The position numbers were made by a program, and so were the translations under genes. The notes under the pieces were generated by a model that did not search any database, was not told where the DNA came from, and saw only the letters and a program-made list of their open reading frames with translations. From positions 4,712,001 to 4,776,000 of the forward strand of contig NZ_AP014862.1 in the NCBI RefSeq assembly GCF_002355475.1: a stretch of DNA of 64,000 nt, in the 5' to 3' direction. Origin of the DNA: Pseudomonas furukawaii (GTDB lineage Bacteria > Pseudomonadota > Gammaproteobacteria > Pseudomonadales > Pseudomonadaceae). The number at the start of each line of letters is the position of its first letter. Positions within the stretch are counted from its first letter, which is position 1. Shown here piece by piece: positions 16,982 to 24,531 of the stretch.

Positions 16982-17554
16982 GGGAAGGGGGTGGTGACCG
17001 GAAAGGCGCGCAACTCTACTCCTTTTTTTTGGCAGGTAAAGTCTTGCAATTGTCGCAGGGCGCGTTCTAGAGCAAGTGCTCGGGACAATCCACAGAAGCT
17101 GTGGATAACTCTGTGAAGAAGATGCTCGAAACGTCACCGAGCGCTCATGGATCCTGGCCTCCAGTCAAACTGGCGATTTTTTCACCAATAAAAAAATACT
17201 ATATTTTTCAATGACTTACAAAACAGTCATGGGGAATCAAGCGCTTAGGCCCGAATTCGACAGCCTTTTGCGAGGCTGCCTCGCCACTGTGCACAACTCA
17301 ACTCTGTCAATACCCTCTTCGCCCTGTTGCGGGGCATTTTCCTCGGAAATGCGTCTGGGACCGGTGTTGCACGGTCGTTCCAAGTGACGACGAATGGCAG
17401 GAAAACAGGGGGCCGGCGTCCCGCCTGTTTCGGGTACGGACATACGCCTGCGCCAAAGCTGTGCACAGATTGGCCACAGGGTTGTATCGACCCGACTACC
17501 GCCAGGCCGGTGCGCCCCCTAGAATGCCGACTCCCCCTCCACGATCGCCTCCCC
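16982..17554. other. 573-bp intergenic region with opposed DnaA boxes and an AT-rich stretch
   Basis: No convincing gene is present. At 17088-17106 a perfect inverted repeat, ATCCACAG-AAG-CTGTGGAT, overlaps TGTGGATAA (17100-17108), the complement of the consensus DnaA box TTATCCACA. About 60 bp downstream comes a strongly AT-rich tract (17176-17228), unlike the GC-rich surroundings. The region separates the leftward Sel1 gene from the rightward Gre-like gene, so it also holds their promoters. Replication or DnaA-linked control is possible but unproven. Confidence 0.5.
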
Positions 17555-18037
17555 ATGGACAAAGCCCGCATCCACCGACTGATCCTCGACAGGCTCGCCG
17601 CCGACCTGGAACTGCTGCAGCGGGCCGCGCAGACCGCCTACGAGGCCGCGACCCACGAGGAGAACGTCGCCGAGAACAAGTACGACACCCTTGGCCTGGA
17701 AGCCTCTTACCTGGCCACCGGGCAAGCCCGCCGCGCCGCCGAGATCAAGCATTCCATCGGCCTGTTCCAGACCCTCAACCTGCGTCCGTTCGACCCGCAG
17801 CGAGGTATCCAGCTCAGCGCCCTGGTGGTGCTGGCCGCCGAGGATGGCAGCGAGCAATGGCTGTTCCTCGGCCCCGAAGCGGCCGGTCTCAAGGTGCAGC
17901 TCGAAGGGGAGGAAATCACCGTGATCACGCCCCGCTCTCCCCTCGGCCAGGCGCTGCTGGGCAAGGCAGAAGGCGCGGAGATCACACTGAACATCGGCAA
18001 GGGGCACCAGCATTTCGAGGTGCTGCAGGTACACTGA
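17555..18037 (+). CDS. GreA/GreB-type C-terminal domain protein (Gre-like)
   Basis: The 160-residue protein has an N-terminal helical part with ENVAENKYDTLGLEASYLATGQ, resembling the Gre coiled coil. Its C-terminal half (about 90-160: ALVVLAAEDGSEQWLFLGPEAAG, TPRSPLGQALLGKAEG) matches the FKBP-like domain by which GreA binds RNA polymerase. The N-terminal acidic tip of real GreA is not clearly conserved, so transcript cleavage cannot be assumed. It may act as a secondary-channel regulator. ATG 17555 is the family start. The next gene begins 28 bp downstream. Confidence 0.75.
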   Translation: MDKARIHRLILDRLAADLELLQRAAQTAYEAATHEENVAENKYDTLGLEASYLATGQARRAAEIKHSIGLFQTLNLRPFDPQRGIQLSALVVLAAEDGSEQWLFLGPEAAGLKVQLEGEEITVITPRSPLGQALLGKAEGAEITLNIGKGHQHFEVLQVH

Positions 18038-18065
18038 ACCGGCCGCCCACCGCTCCGGAGGCCCC

Positions 18066-18473
18066 ATGACTCGCCCACGCCGCATCCTGCGCATCAGCTT
18101 CAGCCCCCTCGCCCTGACCCTGAGCGTGGCCCTCGGGGTGTGGCTGGGGTTCATCGCCATCGGCCTGACTGGCTACCTCGGCTATCGCCTCTACCTGGCC
18201 GGCGGCGCCCCGGTGGCCCAGGTCGTGCCGCCGCCTCCGGCCATCGCCACCCCGGCCCCCGCCCCGCCCGCAGTGGCGCCGGGCAGCGCCGAAGAGCGGC
18301 TGAAACGCTACGAGGACAACTACAACGCTGCCGTGCGGGCGGATAACGAGCGCGTGGAGCGCCTCGAGGAACAGCGCCGCCTCAGCAACGCCAGGTGCCA
18401 GTTCTGGACCGAGCAATACCGCAACGCCCCCACCGACCGGGCCAAGCGCAGCATGGAGCAGGCCTGCCAGTAG
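18066..18473 (+). CDS. Hypothetical single-pass membrane protein
   Basis: The 135-residue protein has a basic N-terminus, one long hydrophobic segment (about residues 14-46), a Pro/Ala-rich linker (PPPPAIATPAPAPPA) and a charged helical C-terminal domain with two cysteines (about residues 110 and 134) that could pair in the periplasm. The linker and topology suggest an inner-membrane protein with a periplasmic domain. I do not recognise the family. GGAGG lies just before the ATG at 18066. It is probably cotranscribed with the Gre-like gene upstream. Confidence 0.7.
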   Translation: MTRPRRILRISFSPLALTLSVALGVWLGFIAIGLTGYLGYRLYLAGGAPVAQVVPPPPAIATPAPAPPAVAPGSAEERLKRYEDNYNAAVRADNERVERLEEQRRLSNARCQFWTEQYRNAPTDRAKRSMEQACQ

Positions 18474-18618
18474 CCGGCGACCGGACGGATCGAATCGCCA
18501 CCCGGTCTGATTTCCGTTCTCACCCGACCAAAGGCGCCACTCCTGCATCGGACCGTCACAGGAGGCGGACTAGACTCTAACCGTGCGCCCTCCACTTTGG
18601 CGCCAGAGGCGGTTTGCA

Positions 18619-18807
18619 ATGGGTCCCGAAATCTTCATAGCCCTGATGATCATGGGCTGGCTGCTGGCAGCGGTGGCGCTGCTGTGGGCCATGCTCAGGA
18701 TTTCCCATCATCACCATCACCCTCATCACCACCGGCCATCGCCGCCCCACTCCAGCCGTTCCTTCCGCAGGAACAAGGCCAAGGGCACACCGGCCACCCC
18801 CCACTGA
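18619..18807 (+). CDS. Small His-rich membrane protein (hypothetical)
   Basis: The 62-residue frame starts at ATG 18619 after GAGGCGG. It encodes one hydrophobic helix (about residues 5-26), then SHHHHHPHHHRP and a basic tail. The His cluster could bind metal (nickel, zinc or copper). Support is only the RBS, the good transmembrane helix and codon position. It could be a spurious frame; homologues in other Pseudomonas would decide. Confidence 0.5.
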   Translation: MGPEIFIALMIMGWLLAAVALLWAMLRISHHHHHPHHHRPSPPHSSRSFRRNKAKGTPATPH

Positions 18808-18974
18808 CAGCCGAGCCGGCAGCCTCCTTTCCCCGTGGCGCGCGAATCGCCCAGGGTGAAAGGCGGCCAGGCTCGCCCTTTCGTCGGGGTCGACTCGATA
18901 ACGCGAAATCGCTGCATCCTCGCGGCCATTGATTGACCGTTCGCGGACGATCTCTACAGCGAGCGAACCCATGT

Positions 18975-19245
18975 TTCCCTCTCCCCAGCCCTCTCCCGGA
19001 GGGAGAGGGGGTGTTCGAGCGAGCCCGCGCTTCCCTCTCCCCAGCCCTCTCCCGGAGGGAGAGGGGGTTGTTCGAGCGAGGCCGCGCTTCCCTCTCCCCA
19101 GCCCTCTCCCGGAGGGAGAGGGGGTTGTTCGAGCAAGCCCGCGCTTCCCTCTCCCCAGCCCTCTCCCGGAGGGAGAGGGGGTTGACCGAGCGAGCCCGCG
19201 CTTCCCTCTGCCCAGCCCTCTCCCGGAGGGAGAGGGGGTTGGCCG
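18975..19245. repeat. Array of five ~57-bp units with a CCCTCTCCC hairpin
   Basis: Units starting TTCCCTCTCC lie at 18975, 19031, 19088, 19145 and 19202 (period 56-57 bp). Each holds CCCTCTCCC-GGA-GGGAGAGGG, a 9-bp hairpin, followed by a GC-rich linker of about 20 bp. The array fills the end of the 450-bp gap between 18807 and dnaE2 and stops about 13 bp before the dnaE2 stop codon. It may stop or stabilise transcripts from both sides. Similar hairpin repeats are common in proteobacterial genomes. The remainder of the gap (18808-18974) shows nothing I can name. Confidence 0.88.
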
Positions 19246-19257
19246 GGTGCAGGTCGC

Positions 19258-22200
19258 TCAATGGAAATCCCGGCTCCTGATATCCAGCCCGTCCAGCAAT
19301 GGCGTCAGGTCCTGCAGGCGCCGGGCGATCAGGTGGCGCACGCCGTCCACCGACTCCAGCCGTCCGTCCACCTGCAGCAGTTGCGAGCCCACCAGCACGC
19401 GCCGCTGGCGCTCCGCCAGGTCATGCCAGACCACCACGTTGACCATGCCGAACTCGTCTTCCAGGGTGACGAAGATCACCCCGCTGGCGGTTTGCGGGCG
19501 TTGGCGGCCCACCACCAGGCCGGCGACGCTGAGGGAGCGCCCGTGCTCCGTGCCCTGTACCTCCCGCGAGCTGCGGCAGCGGCGTTTGCGCAGGGCCGCA
19601 CGCAGCAGGCTCAGGGGATGGGGGCCCAGGGTGGTGCCCAGGGTGGCGTAGTCGGTGAGCATGTCCTCGGCGACGTTGGGCAGGGGCAGCGCCACCTGGA
19701 CCTCCCGCGACTCCGGCAGGCCGGCGAACAGCGGCGCCTGCACCTCCACCCCGGCCACCGCCCAGCGGGCCTTGTGCCGGTGTCCGGCCAGGCCGCGCAA
19801 GGCGCCGGCGTCCGCCAGCCGCTCGCGGGCGCCGGCATCCAGACGGGCGCGCTGCACCAGGTCGGCCACGCTGGTGAAGGCCGCGCCGCTCCGGGCCGCC
19901 TCGATGCGCCGGGCATCGTCCTCGCGAAAGCCTCGCACCATGCGCAGGCCCAGGCGGATGGCAAGGTCGTCGCCCCGCCCCGCCGGTTCCAGGGAGCAGT
20001 CCCAGTCCGAATGGCGCACATCCACCGGATGCACCGGGATGCGGTGGCGGCGGGCGTCCTGCAGCACCTGGTCGGGGGAGTAGAAACCCATGGGCCAGCT
20101 GTTGATCAGGGCGCAGGCGAAGGCCGCCGGCTCATGGCATTTCAGCCAGCTGCTGGCGTAGGTGAGCAAGGCGAAGCTGGCGGCGTGGGACTCGGGAAAC
20201 CCGTAGCTGCCGAAGCCCTTGATCTGCTCGAAGATGCGCGCGATGAACGCCGGCTCGTAACCCTTGGCGAGCATCCGCGAGGTCAGCCGCTGGCGGTGGT
20301 GCTCCAGACCGCCGTGGCGCTTCCAGGCGGCCATGTTGCGGCGCAGTTCGTCCGCCTCGCCGGGGGTGTAGTCGGCGGCCACCATGGCCAGTTGCATCAC
20401 CTGCTCCTGGAACAGCGGCACCCCCAGGGTGCGCCGGAACACCGGGACCAGCTCTTCCCTGGGGTAGCTCACCTTCTCCTCGCCATTACGCCGCCGCAGG
20501 TAGGGGTGAACCATGTTGCCCTGGATCGGCCCCGGCCGGACGATGGCCACCTGGATCACCAGGTCGTAGAAGGTCCGGGGCCGCAGGCGCGGCAGCATGG
20601 ACATCTGCGCCCGCGACTCGATCTGGAACACGCCGATGGTGTCGGCGCGGCTGATCATGTCGTAGGTGGCGCGGTCCTCCTTCGGCAGGCTGGCCAGGGT
20701 CCAGCGCCGGCCGCGATAGCGTTCGATCAGGTCGAAGCAGCGGCGCAGGGCGCTGAGCATCCCCAGGGCCAGCACGTCCACCTTGAGCAGGCCCACCAGG
20801 TCGAGGTCGTCCTTGTCCCACTGGATCACGGTGCGCTCGGCCATGGTGGCGTTTTCCACAGGCACCAGGCTGTCCAGGGGCGCCTCGGAAATCACGAAGC
20901 CCCCCGGGTGCTGGGACAGGTGCCGGGGAAAGCCGATCAGCTCGCGGGTCAGCGCCAGCACCGGGCGCAGCACCGGGCTCTCGGGGTCGAACCCCGCCTC
21001 CCGCAGACGCTCCGCCGAGGGGGCCGAATCGCTCCAGCCACCGCAGCACTCGGCCAGGGCGTTCACCTGGTCCGGCGGCAGGCCGAGGGCCTTGGCCACA
21101 TCGCGGATGGCGCCGGCGCCGTGGTAGGTGTTGACCACCGCGGTGAGGGCCGCGCGGCGGCGGCCGTAGCGGCGGAAGATGTACTGGATGACCTCTTCGC
21201 GGCGTTCGTGCTCGAAGTCCACGTCGATGTCCGGTGGCTCGTTGCGCTCCTTCGATATGAAGCGTTCGAAGAGCAGCTCGCTGTCGCCACAGGGGTCCAG
21301 CTCGGTGATCCCCAGGGCGAAGCACACCACCGAATTGGCCGCCGACCCCCGCCCCTGGCAGAGGATGCGCTCCTGGCGGGCGAAGCTGACGATATCCGCC
21401 ACCGTGAGGAAATAGCTCTCGTAGCCCAGCTCGGCGATCAACGCGAGTTCCTTCTCCACCAGCGCCCGGGCCTTGTCCGGCGGCCCCTCCGGCCAACGGT
21501 TGCACAGCCCCCGCTCGGTCAGTCGGCGCAGCCAGCTGGTGGGCGTCTCGCCCGCCGGCACCAGCTCGCGCGGGTACTGGTACTGGAGTTCATCGAGGCT
21601 GAAGCGGCAGCGCCGGGCGATGCGCACCGACTCTTCGAGCAGCGCCGGGGGATAGAGCGCGGCCAGCACCTCGCGCCGCCGCAGGTGACGCTCGCCGTTG
21701 GCGAAGAGCCGATGGCCCGCCTCCGCCACCGTGCAGTGGTGGCGCACGGCGGTCATGCAATCCTGCAGCGCGCGGCGGCCACGGGCGTGCATGTGGACAT
21801 CGCCGCAGGCCACCGCCGGAATGCCCAGGTCGTCGGCCAGGGCCAGCCGCTGCGCCAGCCGGGCCGCGTCGTCCGCGCCCCGGTGCAGTTCCACCGCCAG
21901 CCACAGGCGCTCGGGAAAGTGGCGGCGCAGCCAGTCCGCCTCACGCACGTCGTCCTCCATCACCCAGAGCGCCAGCAGGCCATCGGTGGGATCGGCGAAG
22001 TCTTCCCGCAAGAGCCGATAGCTGCCCTTCCGCGCCCGCCGCCGCGCCTCGGTGATCAAGCGGCACAGGCGCTGGTAGCCCGCCAGGTTCTCCACCAGCA
22101 GCACCAGCTTGGGACCGCCTTCCAGCCGCACCTCGCTGCCGATCACCAGGGGCAGGCCGTTGTCCCTCGACGCCTGCCAGGCGCGTACGATGCCGGCCAG

Positions 22201-22332
22201 GGTGCATTCATCGGTAATGGCCAGGGCCTCGTAGCCATGCTCGCGGGCACGCTGGAACAGCTCGGCGGCGCTGGAGGCCCCGCGCTGGAAGCTGAAGTTG
22301 GACAGGCAGTGCAGCTCGGCGTAGGCACTCAT
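19258..22332 (-). CDS. dnaE2: Error-prone DNA polymerase DnaE2 (ImuC)
   Basis: The 1,024-residue protein is the usual size of DnaE2. It has an N-terminal PHP domain ([37 protein letters not shown]), the C-family palm with [13 protein letters not shown] near residue 366, helix-hairpin-helix segments and a C-terminal OB fold ending LDIRSRDFH. With ImuB and ImuA it makes the SOS-induced mutagenic translesion polymerase. The ATG at 22332 overlaps the imuB stop by 4 bp. The open frame runs further upstream only because it reads through imuB. Control is by the LexA box at 24470. Confidence 0.94.
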   Translation of the reverse strand: MSAYAELHCLSNFSFQRGASSAAELFQRAREHGYEALAITDECTLAGIVRAWQASRDNGLPLVIGSEVRLEGGPKLVLLVENLAGYQRLCRLITEARRRARKGSYRLLREDFADPTDGLLALWVMEDDVREADWLRRHFPERLWLAVELHRGADDAARLAQRLALADDLGIPAVACGDVHMHARGRRALQDCMTAVRHHCTVAEAGHRLFANGERHLRRREVLAALYPPALLEESVRIARRCRFSLDELQYQYPRELVPAGETPTSWLRRLTERGLCNRWPEGPPDKARALVEKELALIAELGYESYFLTVADIVSFARQERILCQGRGSAANSVVCFALGITELDPCGDSELLFERFISKERNEPPDIDVDFEHERREEVIQYIFRRYGRRRAALTAVVNTYHGAGAIRDVAKALGLPPDQVNALAECCGGWSDSAPSAERLREAGFDPESPVLRPVLALTRELIGFPRHLSQHPGGFVISEAPLDSLVPVENATMAERTVIQWDKDDLDLVGLLKVDVLALGMLSALRRCFDLIERYRGRRWTLASLPKEDRATYDMISRADTIGVFQIESRAQMSMLPRLRPRTFYDLVIQVAIVRPGPIQGNMVHPYLRRRNGEEKVSYPREELVPVFRRTLGVPLFQEQVMQLAMVAADYTPGEADELRRNMAAWKRHGGLEHHRQRLTSRMLAKGYEPAFIARIFEQIKGFGSYGFPESHAASFALLTYASSWLKCHEPAAFACALINSWPMGFYSPDQVLQDARRHRIPVHPVDVRHSDWDCSLEPAGRGDDLAIRLGLRMVRGFREDDARRIEAARSGAAFTSVADLVQRARLDAGARERLADAGALRGLAGHRHKARWAVAGVEVQAPLFAGLPESREVQVALPLPNVAEDMLTDYATLGTTLGPHPLSLLRAALRKRRCRSSREVQGTEHGRSLSVAGLVVGRQRPQTASGVIFVTLEDEFGMVNVVVWHDLAERQRRVLVGSQLLQVDGRLESVDGVRHLIARRLQDLTPLLDGLDIRSRDFH

Positions 22333-23744
22333 GCGAACCAGCCCTGGAGCCACAGCGGCCCCGCCTCCCCCACGGCACGGAAGGCCCAGCCCCGCTGGCC
22401 GCTGCGGGTTTCCACGAGGAAGTAATCGCGACGCACATCGCCCCCGTCCCACCAGCCGGACTCGATGCGCTCCGGTCCCGACAGGATGCGCACGCTGCCC
22501 TCCCGCAAGGGCTGGGGTTCCCGCAGCAGCCAGCCGGGGCGTGGCGGACCGGGCGGCAGGTGCAGCGCCGGGGCCTCGGCGTCCAGCCGCCAGGCGCATT
22601 CCGGGCGGTGGTCGGCGCGGGCGGCCAGGCTGTGCACGGCCTCGTCCCCCAGGCGGGCCCGCAGGCGCTCGCGCAACTGCTCCCAGGGCAGGGATTGCTG
22701 GGGGCGCTCGTCGAACAGCTCGCGCCGCTCCGGCACGAAGGCCGGCAGGTCCCGCGCCAGCAGGCGAAAGGCCCGCACCGGCGCCGGCACCTGCAACTGC
22801 TCCAGGCGTCCCCGGGCCAGCTCGAAGAGTATGGCGGCCTCCCGCTCGGCGCTGAGCAGGCCCACGGGCACCTGGGTATCGGGACGGTCGCGGTGCTCCA
22901 GCAACAGGCTGAAACGCTGCACGCCGCTGTCGCGCCCGGCGAGGAAGGCCGCCAGGTCGGCGGTCAGGCGGCGCAGGGGAAAGAGCAGCGCCTGGTGGGA
23001 CTCCACCTCGAAATTCAGTTCGAGGCGCACATCGAACTCATCCGGCGGCCGGTAGAACTCCAGGGCCAGGGGGCGCTCGCCCAGCAGGCAATCCAGGTGC
23101 CGCAGCACCTCGGCGGGAAAGCGCCGGGCCAGGGTCTGCCGGGGCATCGCCAGCACCTGTCCCAAGGCTCGCAGGCCCATGCGCTGGAAGGCGGTGGCGA
23201 CGTCACGATCCAGGCCGGCGCGCTCCACCGGCAGGCGCCCCAGGGCCTTGCGCAGCTCCGCCGGGGTCGCCAGCGCCAGGCCGTCCGCGGCATTGGCCAG
23301 CACCCGCGCCGCCGCCGGGTTGGGCGCGGCGACGATGCGATGACGAAAGCCCAGCCCTTCCAGCTCCCGGCGCAAGCGCGCCTCGAAGCGCGGCCAGGGC
23401 CCGAACAGGCCGAGACTGGATTCCACCTCCAGCAGCAGGCAGCGCGGGTAGCGCCGGCTGACCTGGGAACTGAAGCCATAGCCCCAGGCCGCCAGCAGCT
23501 GTTCGGCCCGCTCGACCTGGGCCGGGTCGTACTCCACCTGGGCGAAATCGCGGGTCAGCGCATGGGCGGCGGTGAGGGACTGGCCAGGGCGCAGCCCCAA
23601 GCTTCGGGCCGCCGGATTCAGCGCCCGCAGCACCCGCCGCTGGGGCGTGCCGGTGACCAGCGCCAGGGGCGCCTCGGGGTCGGGATGCCCTCGCAGCACG
23701 CTATCCAGCGCCAACTGCGGGAGCAGTATGCAAGCCCAGCGCAT
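22329..23744 (-). CDS. imuB: ImuB, catalytically inactive Y-family polymerase subunit
   Basis: The 471-residue protein has the Y-family fold, but the N-terminal metal-binding Asp motif of active Y polymerases is replaced by [14 protein letters not shown], as expected for ImuB. ImuB is an adaptor that brings DnaE2 to the beta clamp. The C-terminal part ([16 protein letters not shown]) is the usual ImuB tail. It lies 7 bp after imuA and overlaps dnaE2 by 4 bp, so the three genes form one operon. Length is normal. Confidence 0.92.
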   Translation of the reverse strand: MRWACILLPQLALDSVLRGHPDPEAPLALVTGTPQRRVLRALNPAARSLGLRPGQSLTAAHALTRDFAQVEYDPAQVERAEQLLAAWGYGFSSQVSRRYPRCLLLEVESSLGLFGPWPRFEARLRRELEGLGFRHRIVAAPNPAAARVLANAADGLALATPAELRKALGRLPVERAGLDRDVATAFQRMGLRALGQVLAMPRQTLARRFPAEVLRHLDCLLGERPLALEFYRPPDEFDVRLELNFEVESHQALLFPLRRLTADLAAFLAGRDSGVQRFSLLLEHRDRPDTQVPVGLLSAEREAAILFELARGRLEQLQVPAPVRAFRLLARDLPAFVPERRELFDERPQQSLPWEQLRERLRARLGDEAVHSLAARADHRPECAWRLDAEAPALHLPPGPPRPGWLLREPQPLREGSVRILSGPERIESGWWDGGDVRRDYFLVETRSGQRGWAFRAVGEAGPLWLQGWFA

Positions 23745-23751
23745 GGGGGAT

Positions 23752-24366
23752 TCACCGGGCCAGCGCGATGGGCCTGGCGGGCGGCAGGCCGCCCCGGCAC
23801 TTGAGCACCCTCAGGCGCGCCGGCGCCCCCTCCACGGCAATGCGCAAGGCCGCCGGCGAAGGGTTCAGGGACGCCTCCAGGGGGCGAAAGGCAAAGGCCA
23901 GGGTCTGTCCGGTCTCGGCGGCCACCTGCAAGCGCCGCAGGGCCCGGTCGTCGGCCTGCTGCGGCCAGCAGAGCACCGCGCCACAACTGCCGGAACGCAG
24001 GCACTGCTCCGCCGCCCAAAGGGCGTCGCGGCCACTGGCCTGCACCAGGGCCAGGGCGCGCAGGTCCACCCCCGCCGCCTGCCAGGCCTGTGGATAAGGG
24101 ATATGCGGCGGCGCCACCAGCACCACCCGCTCGCCGCTGCCGGTGAGCCGCGCCAGGGTCGGCCAGAGCAGGCTCAGCTCACCCAGCCCGACGGCGGCGG
24201 CGAGGATCTCGCTCAGGGCCGCCTCGGGCCAGCCGCCACCGGGCAGCGCCCGATCCAGCTCGGCCAGACCGGTGGGCTGGTCGCTGCCGCCCGGCTGCGA
24301 TACGGGCTGGCCTTTCCACACCCGCCGCTCGTTGAGCAGGGCGTCGAGGGCGACCACCGCGCCCAT
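23752..24366 (-). CDS. imuA: ImuA, RecA/SulA-like accessory protein of the mutasome
   Basis: The 204-residue product from ATG 24366 (MGAVVALDALL) shows the ImuA pattern: GLAELDRALPGGGWPEAALSEIL, a RecA-like fold with a degenerate P-loop, and ALRRLQVAAETGQTLAFAFRP. ImuA binds ImuB and RecA in the SOS mutasome. An in-frame extension up to 24507 runs through the LexA box and terminator-like hairpin and is rejected as a start. The RBS is weak (GGGCGGG). It is first in imuA-imuB-dnaE2. Confidence 0.87.
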   Translation of the reverse strand: MGAVVALDALLNERRVWKGQPVSQPGGSDQPTGLAELDRALPGGGWPEAALSEILAAAVGLGELSLLWPTLARLTGSGERVVLVAPPHIPYPQAWQAAGVDLRALALVQASGRDALWAAEQCLRSGSCGAVLCWPQQADDRALRRLQVAAETGQTLAFAFRPLEASLNPSPAALRIAVEGAPARLRVLKCRGGLPPARPIALAR

Positions 24367-24392
24367 CAGGCCCGCCCATCGCCAGAGAAGAA

Positions 24393-24418
24393 AAACGGCA
24401 GCCCCCGAAGGGGACTGC
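24393..24418 (-). terminator. Terminator-like hairpin between the LexA-box promoter and imuA
   Basis: On the minus strand CGGCAGTCCCC-TTC-GGGGGCTGCCG is followed by TTTTTCTTC, a full intrinsic terminator shape. It could end transcripts from the upstream fusion gene (stop at 24532). But it lies downstream of the imu LexA-box promoter and 27 bp before the imuA ATG, so it must also be crossed by imu transcripts. Confidence 0.75.
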
Positions 24419-24469
24419 CGAAAGGGCCAGGAACAATCATCAAGGCCATTGGGGGAAATCCTACGAATA

Positions 24470-24485
24470 CTGTATTTATATACAG
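24470..24485 (-). promoter_or_regulatory. LexA box for imuA-imuB-dnaE2
   Basis: CTGTATTTATATACAG is a perfect CTGT-N8-ACAG SOS box with an AT-rich core. On the minus strand TTGACG lies about 17 bases upstream of the TTTACTG around the box, so the box overlaps a plausible -10 region. LexA control of imuABC cassettes is established knowledge. Confidence 0.92.
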
Positions 24486-24531
24486 TAAATATCAGTGCAT
24501 TCCCCACGTCAATTCGGACTGGACTGACGGC

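Noticed and set aside
17088-17228. A chromosomal origin of replication
   Set aside because: Only two DnaA boxes and one AT-rich stretch are seen, with no dnaA, dnaN, rpmH or gidA neighbours. Kept only as a minor observation.
18975-19245. CRISPR array in the 57-bp repeats
   Set aside because: The linkers between the hairpins are nearly identical instead of unique, and there are no cas genes.
24367-24507. Longer ImuA starting at ATG 24507
   Set aside because: It would be translated across the LexA box, the promoter and a terminator hairpin, and the extra 47 residues have no ImuA likeness.
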